Below, piece by piece: positions 36,911-46,622 of a stretch of DNA of 56,148 nt; the first letter of the stretch is position 1; the number at the start of each line of letters is the position of its first letter. The stretch spans positions 1 through 56,148 of the forward strand of contig LBOM01000004.1 of the NCBI GenBank assembly GCA_000989515.1, in the 5' to 3' direction. The DNA is from Candidatus Nomurabacteria bacterium GW2011_GWE1_32_28. GTDB lineage: Bacteria; Patescibacteriota; Minisyncoccia; Phycocordibacterales; UBA9973. A model generated the notes under the pieces. The model was not told the origin of the DNA. It saw only the letters and a program-made list of their open reading frames with translations, and made no database searches. The position numbers and the translations under genes were made by a program.

Positions 36911-38233
36911 ATGAAAAAAATAAAACAAAACATAGTTTCCAAAAGTGTAAAAAGTAAAAATAAAAATATTTCATCACCAAAAGGAATGAGAGATATTGTA
37001 AATGAAGAATATTATAATTTCCAAGGTTTTTTTGAAAAAGCACAAGAAGTAGCAGTCTACTATGGTTTTAAACCAATAGAAACTCCAATGTTGGAACACA
37101 TAGAAACTTTTACATCTGGTATAGGAGAAGGTACAGATATAATAGACAAAGAAATGTATACACTAAAAACCAAAGGTGGAGACCATTTAGCATTAAGACC
37201 AGAACAAACAGCATCATTAATGCGATCTTATATTGAGAAAGGTATGCAAAATATGCCTCAGCCTGTCATGTTTTATCAATATGGTCCAGTATTTAGACAT
37301 GACAATCCTCAACGTGGACGTTATCGACAATTTTGGCAATTTGACTTAGATTCTCTTGGAAGTGACAAAAGTATTATTGATGCACTTGTTATTAAAGCTG
37401 GAGTAAGTATCTTAGAAGAAGCTGGAGCTACAAATCTTTCTATCGATATCAATTCAATCGGAGATAAAGAATGCAGAAATGTTTATTTAAAAGAACTTAC
37501 AAGTTATTACAAAAAACATATTAATAATCTAGCTGCCATAGACCGTGAACGTTTAAAAACAAATCCACTTCGTATTTTAGATTCTAAAGAAGAAAAGACA
37601 AAAGAAATAAACGAAAATGCACCAGATGCTATTAGTTTTCTTTGCGCTCCTTGCAAAAAACATTTTAAAGAAGTATTAGAATATTTAGAAGAAATGAATA
37701 TTCAATACAATATAAATAAAAATCTAGTACGCGGCCTTTCTTATTACACTCGTACCGTTTTTGAAATAATAGAACAAACAGGTTCTGAAGATGGCACACC
37801 TCTTACTTTAGCTGGTGGTGGACGTTATGACTATTTAGCTCGCCAACTTGGAAATAAAAAAGATGTTCCTGCAGTTGGTTTTTCGATTGGCGTAGACAGA
37901 ATAATAGCTTCACCTTGGTATAAAAAACTTTCTCCTCGAATAATAAAGAAACCAAAGATTTATTTTATACAGCTTGGTTCTGAGGCAAAATTAAAAAGTC
38001 TAAATATAATAGAAATATTACGTAAAGCACATATTCCAATAGCTCAATCACTTTCAAAAGACAGCCTAGGGTCTCAACTAGCAATAGCTGAAAAATTAAA
38101 CGTTCCATATGCACTTATTTTTGGTGTAAAGGAGGCAATTACTGATTCTGTAATTGTTCGGGATATGTCTAATAGATCTCAAGAAACTGTAAAATTAAGT
38201 GGGCTTTTAGATTATTTAAAAGAAATAAAATAA
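36911..38233 (+). CDS. hisS: Histidyl-tRNA synthetase
   Basis: SPKGMRDI, LRPEQTASLMR, FRHDNPQRGRYRQFWQFD, LAGGGRYDYLARQLG. Confidence 0.95.
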   Translation: MKKIKQNIVSKSVKSKNKNISSPKGMRDIVNEEYYNFQGFFEKAQEVAVYYGFKPIETPMLEHIETFTSGIGEGTDIIDKEMYTLKTKGGDHLALRPEQTASLMRSYIEKGMQNMPQPVMFYQYGPVFRHDNPQRGRYRQFWQFDLDSLGSDKSIIDALVIKAGVSILEEAGATNLSIDINSIGDKECRNVYLKELTSYYKKHINNLAAIDRERLKTNPLRILDSKEEKTKEINENAPDAISFLCAPCKKHFKEVLEYLEEMNIQYNINKNLVRGLSYYTRTVFEIIEQTGSEDGTPLTLAGGGRYDYLARQLGNKKDVPAVGFSIGVDRIIASPWYKKLSPRIIKKPKIYFIQLGSEAKLKSLNIIEILRKAHIPIAQSLSKDSLGSQLAIAEKLNVPYALIFGVKEAITDSVIVRDMSNRSQETVKLSGLLDYLKEIK

Positions 38234-38260
38234 CTACGAGTTTAACGCCACAAAATTAAT

Positions 38261-38791
38261 ATGAAAAAAATAGTTCAAAAAGAAGATAAAGTCCTACGAC
38301 AATATACAAAAGAAATACCAGTAAATGAAATCACTTCTATTAAAACAAAAAAAATATTAAAAGAAATGTCAGCTTCTTTAAGAAGTCAAAGTGACGGAGT
38401 AGCAATAGCTGCACCACAGATAGGATATTCCCTTTCAATTTTTGTAGTTTCTGGAAAAATTTTTCACAAAGATTTTGTCAGAGGAGAAAAAGAATTTGGA
38501 AAAATTCCAGAAAATGAGATAGATAAAGATTTAGTTTTCATTAATCCAAAAATTTCTAAACTCTCACGTGAAAAAGAATGGCTACCTGAAGGGTGTCTTT
38601 CTGTAAGATGGCTTTATGGAAATACATTCAGATCAAAAAAAGCAATGATAACAGCTTACGATGAAAATGGTAAAAAGTTTCAACGAGGTGCATCTGGGCT
38701 TCTAGCACAGATATTTCAACACGAAACAGATCATTTAAAAGGAGTACTTTTTATAGATAAAGCTAAAAATATACGTGAAGAGCTACCATAA
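38261..38791 (+). CDS. def: Peptide deformylase
   Basis: GVAIAAPQIGYS, EGCLSV, QHETDHLKGVLFID. Confidence 0.93.
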   Translation: MKKIVQKEDKVLRQYTKEIPVNEITSIKTKKILKEMSASLRSQSDGVAIAAPQIGYSLSIFVVSGKIFHKDFVRGEKEFGKIPENEIDKDLVFINPKISKLSREKEWLPEGCLSVRWLYGNTFRSKKAMITAYDENGKKFQRGASGLLAQIFQHETDHLKGVLFIDKAKNIREELP

Positions 38792-38836
38792 AATATTTTT
38801 TTTATAACTTTTAATAAATACAATCCTACAAAAAAA

Positions 38837-39733
38837 ATGAGAAAAAAAGATTTAAATTTCATATTCTGGGGAACGCCTGATGTAGCGTCTGAGACACTAG
38901 AAATTTTAAAAGAAAATGGGTATATACCATCACTTGTTATCACTGCTCCTGATAAACCGCAGGGTCGCAAAATGCTCATAACTCCCCCACCTGTAAAACT
39001 TTGGGCAAATGAGAACAATATTCCATATTTACAACCTGAAGACTTAAAGATCGGGCAGAATGTTGTTTTTAAAAGCATTGCACAGGCTGATGAGCCGAGC
39101 ATAGCAAATTTTCAGCAGAAAATTATGTGCAGTTTTAAAAATAATATTCTGCCCGATCTTTTTATCGTAGTCGCTTATGGAAAAATTATTCCTGAAGAAA
39201 TTATAAATATGCCTAAGCTTGGCTCTATTAATATCCACTATTCTCTACTACCAAAATACAGAGGAGCTTCTCCTGTAGAATCAGCTATTTTAAATGGTGA
39301 TACAGAAACAGGAATAACTATTCAAAAAATGGAATATAAAATGGATACAGGTCCTATTATTTCTCATAAAAAAATAGAGATAAAAAGTGATGAAAAAGCA
39401 GGAGATTTGCGTAAACGTTTGATAAAAATTGGTGGAAATTTATTAGTAAAAACTTTACCTAATTTCATAGATGGAAAAATAAATTTAATCTCACAAAATG
39501 AAAGTGAAGCTACTTATTGTAAAAAAATTAAAAAAGAAAATGGAGAAATAAACTTAAATGATGATCCTATAAAAAATTATAATAAATTTAGAGCTTATGC
39601 CACATGGCCAAGGACTTTCTTTTTTAAAGAAGGAAAAAGAATAATAATCACAGATGCTGTACTAGAAAATAATCTTTTTGTAATTAAAAAAATAATTCCC
39701 GAGGGAGAAAAAGAAACAGAATATAAAAAATAA
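38837..39733 (+). CDS. fmt: Methionyl-tRNA formyltransferase carrying a palindromic in-frame insert
   Basis: FWGTPDVASETLE, VVAYGKIIPEEI, INIHYSLLPKYRGASPVESAILNGDTETGITI. Confidence 0.93.
   Translation: MRKKDLNFIFWGTPDVASETLEILKENGYIPSLVITAPDKPQGRKMLITPPPVKLWANENNIPYLQPEDLKIGQNVVFKSIAQADEPSIANFQQKIMCSFKNNILPDLFIVVAYGKIIPEEIINMPKLGSINIHYSLLPKYRGASPVESAILNGDTETGITIQKMEYKMDTGPIISHKKIEIKSDEKAGDLRKRLIKIGGNLLVKTLPNFIDGKINLISQNESEATYCKKIKKENGEINLNDDPIKNYNKFRAYATWPRTFFFKEGKRIIITDAVLENNLFVIKKIIPEGEKETEYKK
39046..39161. repeat. MITE/RPE-like palindromic insert inside fmt
   Basis: 28-bp inverted repeats 39047-39074 and 39133-39160 (2 mismatches). Confidence 0.75.
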
Positions 39734-39824
39734 ATTAGTACTTTCTGCAACATACGCTTCTTAAAGTTAGTATATTGTTTCCAGGTTGATATGCAGGTTG
39801 CAAGAAAGTAGCTAATTTATTTTT

Positions 39825-40223
39825 TTAATATTTAGAAGTAAAAGGATTTCTTTTGGAAAGACCTTTTAACATTTTTTTAACACTTGAAGCTCCTCTTTTA
39901 TATAATGTTTGTTTACGTTCTTTACTTTTTCTAATTTTTCTAAAAAGTTCTTCTTTTACTTCATCTACTGCTTGATAAATATCTTCTTTATCAGAGCTAG
40001 AATAAAACTTCTGTCCATCTATATTAATCAAACAATCAGAATGAAAAATATCACCACCTTTATGGTGCATACTACTTCTTCCAACTTCAAAATTTACAAC
40101 AACATAAGCACCTTCTTCATCTATCGAAGAAAGTAATTTCTCTAAATTGGTAACCTTTTTAGAAATATAATCCCTTATTGCAGGAGTCAGCTCAAAATTT
40201 TTACCTTGTAAATTTATATTCAT
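39825..40223 (-). CDS. hpf: Ribosome hibernation-promoting factor
   Basis: NINLQGKNFELTPAIRDYISKKVTNLEKLL...VNFEVGR. Confidence 0.85.
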   Translation of the reverse strand: MNINLQGKNFELTPAIRDYISKKVTNLEKLLSSIDEEGAYVVVNFEVGRSSMHHKGGDIFHSDCLINIDGQKFYSSSDKEDIYQAVDEVKEELFRKIRKSKERKQTLYKRGASSVKKMLKGLSKRNPFTSKY

Positions 40224-40262
40224 ATATATATTATACTATAAAAAAATACAATCCAAAACCTA

Positions 40263-42230
40263 TTAATACTTCGTACTATTCATAAGAGTCTTTAAAATAA
40301 TATCAAGGTCCATGGTAGCAACACCTACAACACGATCACCACCACCATAATAAATATAAAGTATTTTTTTACTCCCACTGTGAGCAGATTTTACAACCAT
40401 ACCACAAGGAAATACTACATTGTTGACTATACCATTAATTTCATATTCTTCTTTTGGTTCAAAAATCGGCTCAGTACTACGTGCAATAACGATAGAAGGA
40501 TCTTTAAGATCAAGCAAAACACATCCTACACGATAGGTGCTATGACTTTTAGAAACTCCATGATAAAGCAATAACCAACCATACTTTGTCTTAATCGGTG
40601 GAGCAGATATACCAACCTTAGAACTATCCCACATATTTACCCTTGGACCGATTATTCTTATACACTTTTTAATTGTCTCATGTTTAAAATCTAAAGATGA
40701 TAAATAATCACCACAGATTTCATTATCAACACGATGTAAAATAAAATAACCAAGTGGAAATTTGAAAGGTAAAAGACAAGTATCTTTATCATCAAGACCA
40801 GCTGGAGTAATAAGAAATGGTTTTTCCCAATTCCATTTATTTGCAACAAAATCTTTTTCTGTAATAGAAGTTATAGCAACTCTTGGAGGTCCGATACTAT
40901 CAAAAGCTGTATAACATAAATAAATATTTTTACCAATTTTTGTTAATCTAGGATCTTCACAACCAGAATTACCATTCTCTCTTTTTTTATTTTCAAAATC
41001 TTCACGTGGAAGATAAATTGGTGAAGACAATCTTTTTACTATATCAATACCATTTTTACTAGATGCATATCCAAATGTAGATGTGTTATCTTGTGACATT
41101 GCACGATATACAATATGAACTGTATTATTAAGCAATATAGCTGCTGGATTAAATGTCGCTTGTGACTCCCATTTATTTTCTATTTTAGGCAGAATAATTG
41201 GATTTTCAGTAGAACGCTTAAAACGAAAATCATCTCTATGATCATAGTGCATATTAAAAAGAAGATCAGTCAAATTAACTCGTGCAGAACATACAGTCGT
41301 ATCTGCAGCACCATAATAGATAGTAAGTATGTCTTTATCACTTCGAATAAATTTCTCGATTAATGCACCAGTTGGAAAAACAATATTAGAAACATATCCA
41401 GATAATTCATAAGATTCTTCTGGGACGATCATAGGACCAGTAGTGCGACCAATTATTTTAAATGGATCTTTCAAGTCAAATAGAACAGCTTCAATACCAA
41501 AAATTCTATCAAAGTTTCCTGGTGTCGGAAAATAATTTTGAATATGAGAATAAATAAATAACCAACCATATTTTGTTTTTATTGGAGGAGCTCCGACTTC
41601 TGTGTGGTCATAAGGTGTACGTCTTAAATCAAGAGTATATTCATCAACTTTCTTTTCCCATTTTTCCCAAAATGTTTGTGACCATAGTTCTTCTATTTTA
41701 TCTAAGGTGGCAAAAACAATCTTGGCAGGTGGAGAATCTGTATGATAAGAAAACATAACCACAATTTTACCATTTATTCTTTCTGGAAAAAGTGTCATCG
41801 CCTTAGCATTAAAAGGAGTCACGAGGTGTCTCTCTTTTATCTTTTTAAAATCATCAGAGACAGCTACAGCAACCTTTATACACTCTGCATTAAATGGAAA
41901 TTTTGAAAGTGCAGTATAAAAAGTATAAAACTTTCCTTCAAAAAAAGTTATTCTAGGGTCTTCACAACCAAATCTTTCCCACTCTTCTTCTGGTATAATA
42001 AAAGGTTTTCTATCTTTAAAATGTATCCCATCCTTACTTTCTCCGATACCTATGACTGAAATTTGTCGAGGGTTCTGTAATGGATCTACTGCGGAGATAG
42101 CACGATAAAGTCCATAAATTTTTTTATTATATCTAATTGGACAAAGATTAAAAGTTGCAAATTCTTCCCAATAATGGTCTCTGTCGGGAATCAATATTGG
42201 ATTGTGTTCTGATTTTTTTACAACAAACAT
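40263..42230 (-). CDS. Tandem-duplicated GH130-type glycoside phosphorylase/hydrolase
   Basis: Two copies of GH130-like blocks: NPILIPD...W..FATFN, GCEDPRIT, GCEDPRLT, YYGAADTTV / YYGGGDRVV. Confidence 0.8.
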   Translation of the reverse strand: MFVVKKSEHNPILIPDRDHYWEEFATFNLCPIRYNKKIYGLYRAISAVDPLQNPRQISVIGIGESKDGIHFKDRKPFIIPEEEWERFGCEDPRITFFEGKFYTFYTALSKFPFNAECIKVAVAVSDDFKKIKERHLVTPFNAKAMTLFPERINGKIVVMFSYHTDSPPAKIVFATLDKIEELWSQTFWEKWEKKVDEYTLDLRRTPYDHTEVGAPPIKTKYGWLFIYSHIQNYFPTPGNFDRIFGIEAVLFDLKDPFKIIGRTTGPMIVPEESYELSGYVSNIVFPTGALIEKFIRSDKDILTIYYGAADTTVCSARVNLTDLLFNMHYDHRDDFRFKRSTENPIILPKIENKWESQATFNPAAILLNNTVHIVYRAMSQDNTSTFGYASSKNGIDIVKRLSSPIYLPREDFENKKRENGNSGCEDPRLTKIGKNIYLCYTAFDSIGPPRVAITSITEKDFVANKWNWEKPFLITPAGLDDKDTCLLPFKFPLGYFILHRVDNEICGDYLSSLDFKHETIKKCIRIIGPRVNMWDSSKVGISAPPIKTKYGWLLLYHGVSKSHSTYRVGCVLLDLKDPSIVIARSTEPIFEPKEEYEINGIVNNVVFPCGMVVKSAHSGSKKILYIYYGGGDRVVGVATMDLDIILKTLMNSTKY

Positions 42231-42235
42231 ATAAT

Positions 42236-43408
42236 TTATTCAATCTCTAATAATTTTTTATTTTTTAATTTAACAACCTTATTTTTCTTTAGATCTTCAA
42301 TTAGTAATGAAAGCTTAAGAGAAGCAACACAAACGACACTATCAGCACCACCATAATATACAAATAATTCCCCATCTTTTACCACAGCACCACACGAATA
42401 TATAACACCTGCTTTAAATCCTTCATTCTCATAATATTCATCAGGTTCTAATATTGGATTTTGTGATTTATATAAAATTTTTGTTGGATCCTTAAAATCA
42501 AGTATCATGGCACCAAGCTTATATCTATTAGGATCTTTTTTATCCATTGCATGATACAGAACAAGCCAACCAATTTCAGTTTTAATTGGAGTAGGACCAA
42601 CTCCTCTTACCATATTATCCCAAGAGCTTTTCCACGAAGGACTACTACTATGTAAACTATTAATAAATTTAGTATCATCAAACTCTTTAAAATCTTCTAT
42701 GTAATCTATCAAGATCTTTGGAGAGATACTGTGCAAAATAGCAAATTTACCATTTATTTTTTCAGGAAATAAAACCCAATTCTTGTGAATCTCTCCTGGT
42801 GGGGAAATTAAAATTGGTTTTTCCCAATTCCATCTTTTTTTCTTAAAATCATCTAATTTTATTGATGTTAAGGCTATACGAAGTGATCCCCAACCATCAA
42901 AAGCTGTATAGAGCATGTATACTGTATAGTCAATCAATGTGACACGTGGATCTTCGCATCCACCATTCCAACCTCCACCCGACACATAATCTATAGGATC
43001 ACCTGATTTTATAAATTTACCAAATTTATGATAAATAGAATGTGTCGGTCTATCTCTAAAATTATGACCATTTATACTAGAGGCATACCCTAACACAGAG
43101 ACATCATTATCGCCAATTGCTCTATAAATAAGATGAATCTTACCATCAGCCATAAATGCTGCTGGATTAAAGGTTGCTTTTGATTCCCAAGAATACAATC
43201 GTGGTTCAATAATTGGGTTATATAGTGATCTTTCAAGTTTTATTCCTTTTGTTTTTTTAACTATTTTTTTAGAAGATTTTTTTACAACTTTCTTTGTTGT
43301 TTTTTTTGTTTTAATTTTAATAACGCTTTTTTTAACTGTTTTTTTAATAACTTTTTTGGGAATTTTTCTAACTAACTTTTTTGTTTTTTTCTTTAGAATT
43401 TTTACCAT
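42236..43408 (-). CDS. GH130-type glycosidase with about 55-aa Lys-rich N-terminal extension
   Basis: KKTKKLVRKIPKKVIKKTVKK...; SKATFNPAAF, GGCEDPRVT, YYGGADSVV. Confidence 0.8.
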   Translation of the reverse strand: MVKILKKKTKKLVRKIPKKVIKKTVKKSVIKIKTKKTTKKVVKKSSKKIVKKTKGIKLERSLYNPIIEPRLYSWESKATFNPAAFMADGKIHLIYRAIGDNDVSVLGYASSINGHNFRDRPTHSIYHKFGKFIKSGDPIDYVSGGGWNGGCEDPRVTLIDYTVYMLYTAFDGWGSLRIALTSIKLDDFKKKRWNWEKPILISPPGEIHKNWVLFPEKINGKFAILHSISPKILIDYIEDFKEFDDTKFINSLHSSSPSWKSSWDNMVRGVGPTPIKTEIGWLVLYHAMDKKDPNRYKLGAMILDFKDPTKILYKSQNPILEPDEYYENEGFKAGVIYSCGAVVKDGELFVYYGGADSVVCVASLKLSLLIEDLKKNKVVKLKNKKLLEIE

Positions 43409-43423
43409 GTTATAGACATTATA

Positions 43424-43460
43424 CCCCGTAGTGAAACTTTTTTAAAGTTCTATTACGGGG
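43424..43460 (-). terminator. Long imperfect hairpin between the nucleotidyltransferase and GH130 genes
   Basis: CCCCGTA...AAACTTTTTTAAAGTT...TTACGGGG. Confidence 0.5.
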
Positions 43461-43464
43461 CATA

Positions 43465-43941
43465 CTACTTTTTTAATTTATTTGAGTATTCTTTTAAAAG
43501 CTTTGAAGAACTCTTTATCTTGCCACCTTTCCCAATATTAAATACCATTTCTATGCCAAGTCTTTCACAAACTTCATATTCTGAAGATGGCAAATCATTA
43601 TCATCAGGTTTCCTATCTCCGCCATTAGCAAAAATGTGAGGTTTAATCTTTAACAATTCTTTGCAAACACTAATATCTTTCGTATTCTTCTTATGACTAG
43701 ACACCACTACTTCATCCACACAATGAAGGGCTTCTATTATTTCTTTCCTTTCTTTATGAGACATAAATACTGGCTTACCTTTAACATCAAACCAATTATC
43801 ATTATTTAAAATAACTACTAATTTATCTCCTAGTTTTTTTGCTTCCTGCATATAACGAATATGCCCTATATGAAGTGGGTCAAATCCCCCACTAACTGCT
43901 ACTATTTTTTTTGATTTTTTTTTGAAAACTTTCTTTTTCAT
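43465..43941 (-). CDS. Cytidylyltransferase-family nucleotidyltransferase
   Basis: VAVSGGFDPLHIGHIRYMQEAKKLGDKLVVILNND. Confidence 0.85.
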   Translation of the reverse strand: MKKKVFKKKSKKIVAVSGGFDPLHIGHIRYMQEAKKLGDKLVVILNNDNWFDVKGKPVFMSHKERKEIIEALHCVDEVVVSSHKKNTKDISVCKELLKIKPHIFANGGDRKPDDNDLPSSEYEVCERLGIEMVFNIGKGGKIKSSSKLLKEYSNKLKK

Positions 43942-44007
43942 ATTATTATTATACCAAAAAAGAAGAAATAATTGGGTAATTTATATCTTTCTGATATACT
44001 TTATACT

Positions 44008-44454
44008 ATGTATATAGTATATGCTTTGTTGGGTGCAGTTATGGCGAGTGCTGGAACAATCTTTGCAAAATTAGGACTTAAAGGAGTTGATGCAAATTTA
44101 TTAACAGCAATTCGTGGAATTGTGATGGCTCTTATCGTTTCTATTGCTGCTTTATCGTTAGGAAAACTCACAGCGACTACGTTATCTTCTCTTTCTACTA
44201 AACAATGGGTCTTTGTAGTTCTTTCAGGGCTTGGTGGAGCTTTATCTTGGATTTTTTTCTATCAAGCACTATCTGTCGGTCCTACGGTAGCTGTGACTGT
44301 CATCGATAAATTATCTATCACATTTACTGCGATTCTTGCGGTAGTCGTCTTAGCGGAAGGTATCACATTACAAGCAGGTATAGGTCTTACACTTGTTGTG
44401 TTAGGAACACTACTAGTCGCTATTCCTTGGGAGAAAATCCAAAAACTTTTCTAG
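44008..44454 (+). CDS. EamA-like small multidrug-type transporter (start at MYIVYALLGAV)
   Basis: Four TM EamA-like repeat; TATACT 7 nt upstream of ATG 44008. Confidence 0.75.
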   Translation: MYIVYALLGAVMASAGTIFAKLGLKGVDANLLTAIRGIVMALIVSIAALSLGKLTATTLSSLSTKQWVFVVLSGLGGALSWIFFYQALSVGPTVAVTVIDKLSITFTAILAVVVLAEGITLQAGIGLTLVVLGTLLVAIPWEKIQKLF

Positions 44455-44455
44455 A

Positions 44456-44538
44456 AAAAAGAGTAAATATAAAAGTTTTCGCCTGCGGACACTGACTTCG
44501 TTTTGTTCGCCAGAAAATTTTTGATATTTACTCTTTTT
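44456..44538. terminator. Bidirectional palindrome/terminator between convergent genes
   Basis: AAAAAGAGTAAATAT / ATATTTACTCTTTTT plus inner AAAAGTTTTC / GAAAATTTTT. Confidence 0.6.
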
Positions 44539-44541
44539 ATA

Positions 44542-45216
44542 TTATTTAACTAAAAAGCTTAGAGTAGAAACCAAACGTATCTTTTTATATTCAGGTGAAC
44601 CTGGATCTTTATCAGTAATATCAAATGCTCCTTGATTTCCGCGATGAAGGCCTCCTAAAACAGAACCAGATTCTTTTGCAATTTGTTGTGCTGTATCTTT
44701 AGCATTTTTTAATGCTTCAGCCAACATTTCTGGCTTTATACTATTTATATCTGAAAATTCAAATGAAATATAATTCTGATTCATTACTATACCATTTTTA
44801 ACTAAGATTAAAGTATCTTTAGAAGCAGTCTTAATCAAATCAACTTTTTTGGTATATACAGAAAGTTGAGTAGTTGAGTTATATCTAAATAAAGCATCTC
44901 TATATGTATCTTGATATATATTTACAGGAGCTACATTTATTTCTCCATCTTCAAAACCTTTTTCTTTTAAGAAAACTTTTATAGTATTAATATTTTTATC
45001 AATATCGGAATATAGAGAATCTACATTGTTTGATTTAGTATCAAAACTAATTGACCATATAGCAACATCTGCCTTCACTATTTTTTCTGATAATCCTTTT
45101 ACTTCTACATAAGATCCTTGTTTAGAAAAATCTTTAGCAGAAAAGAAAAAAACAGCTGAAAAAATTAATAATATTAAACCTAGAGCTAAAATAGTGTAAT
45201 TTTTTGTATTTTCCAT
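44542..45216 (-). CDS. SIMPL-domain (DUF541) protein
   Basis: VEVKGLSEKIVKADVAIWSISF...NVAPVNIYQDT. Confidence 0.75.
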   Translation of the reverse strand: MENTKNYTILALGLILLIFSAVFFFSAKDFSKQGSYVEVKGLSEKIVKADVAIWSISFDTKSNNVDSLYSDIDKNINTIKVFLKEKGFEDGEINVAPVNIYQDTYRDALFRYNSTTQLSVYTKKVDLIKTASKDTLILVKNGIVMNQNYISFEFSDINSIKPEMLAEALKNAKDTAQQIAKESGSVLGGLHRGNQGAFDITDKDPGSPEYKKIRLVSTLSFLVK

Positions 45217-45259
45217 AATTTATATATTATAACATAAAACAAATCTAATAATAAATAAG

Positions 45260-45703
45260 TTATACACTATTCTTGTTATTAAACTCTTCCTCTATTTTAT
45301 CTAAATGACGTGATATTTCCTTTACTTCTTCTCCTATTTCTTTTATTACTTCTGTTTCTGCTTTTATTTCTGCTTCTGTTTTCTCTTCCAATCTTTTTTC
45401 TCCTTTAATTCCAGAAATTATCGCTTGGGTACCAATAAAATCAAAAACAAATAAACCTGTTGATAAAAGTAAAATACTACCTATCACTAAAGATAATGGA
45501 CCATCCCACCAAGGAAGATCACCCAAACTTATAGACCCATTTAATTGATAAGAAAAAATAATTTGTGTAAAAAAATCAGCTGTATGCCAAATACCACGCC
45601 AAAACATAACTATACCGACGCCACCAATAAAGGCATAAAGTATAGGATAATGACTCAACCTACCTCTTATTTTATCTTCTAATTTATCAAAAAAATTTAA
45701 CAT
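45260..45703 (-). CDS. Hypothetical membrane protein
   Basis: Hydrophobic core plus acidic C-terminal coil. Confidence 0.55.
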   Translation of the reverse strand: MLNFFDKLEDKIRGRLSHYPILYAFIGGVGIVMFWRGIWHTADFFTQIIFSYQLNGSISLGDLPWWDGPLSLVIGSILLLSTGLFVFDFIGTQAIISGIKGEKRLEEKTEAEIKAETEVIKEIGEEVKEISRHLDKIEEEFNNKNSV

Positions 45704-45773
45704 AGACTCCTTAAATACATTTTTAATTAATAAAAATTCTTAAAATCTTTTAAGATAAAAATATCTTTTAAGA

Positions 45774-45899
45774 TTATCCACGTTTCTTTCCTGTAGATTT
45801 TCCCGCGAGCATAAGCTTCTTTATCTCAATTCTTTTCTTTGTTTTATGAGAACGTCTTGATTTATTCTTAGGACTAAGTGTTGTACTTCTTTTTGCCAT
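45774..45899 (-). CDS. 41-aa highly basic protein MAKRSTTLSPKNKSRRSHKTKKRIEIKKLMLAGKSTGKKRG
   Basis: Manually read ORF below the track length cutoff. Confidence 0.55.
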   Translation of the reverse strand: MAKRSTTLSPKNKSRRSHKTKKRIEIKKLMLAGKSTGKKRG

Positions 45900-46058
45900 A
45901 TATTTGACCGTTTAAACGGTAATTCTTATTTATTAATAATAAAACAACTTAACTATATTATACTTTAAATACTTATATAACTCAAGAAAAATATCATCAA
46001 TATTAAATAAATAAACCGAAACTTAAAAATATTAAACAAAATAAAAAACAAAAAGAAA

Positions 46059-46096
46059 ACCCCCTACTAGAGTTAAGTTCTCTTCTGTAGGGGGGG
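46059..46096 (-). terminator. Terminator for the 46118-46489 gene
   Basis: CCCCCTAC...GTAGGGGGG stem, T-rich tail on minus strand. Confidence 0.75.
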
Positions 46097-46117
46097 TAAT
46101 TAATTTTAATTTAAGCT

Positions 46118-46489
46118 TTATGTGGTGCCATTAGGTGAATTTGGTAATCCTTTCCACCATTTCTTTGCTAAGGAAGGAGCAGAGTCAAAACTATAAAAAA
46201 GATATCCACCTTCATTATTCGAAGTTTTAACAGGAATAGCAGGAATCCAAGAGCCAATTAGTTTGATTTCTTTTTCTTTGCACTTGTTACAGAGAAGATT
46301 TTTATCCTCAGGGAAAAAATTACGCCAGATTTTAACCCCTGACGTACCACAACTTTTACAGCTATAAGAGCTTAAATCAAAACCATTTAAATAAGAATCA
46401 ATACTTTTTTTGATTTTCATTTGTAATTCCTTAAATTGTTTGATATTAATTATTGAGTTATTTCTATCTCTAGAATAATTTAGAAACAA
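46118..46489 (-). CDS. Zinc-ribbon hypothetical protein
   Basis: SCKSCGTSGVKIW...LCNKCKEKE. Confidence 0.55.
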   Translation of the reverse strand: MFLNYSRDRNNSIINIKQFKELQMKIKKSIDSYLNGFDLSSYSCKSCGTSGVKIWRNFFPEDKNLLCNKCKEKEIKLIGSWIPAIPVKTSNNEGGYLFYSFDSAPSLAKKWWKGLPNSPNGTT

Positions 46490-46622
46490 AAATAACCCAA
46501 CAAATAATCAATGGAATTAGTTTTCAAAGATCAAAAAACTTTAACTAGAATAACAACTTTATGATAAAAAGTCAATAGAGAATAAAATTAAATTATTAAA
46601 ATAAGTAGAGTTGATTTAAAAA

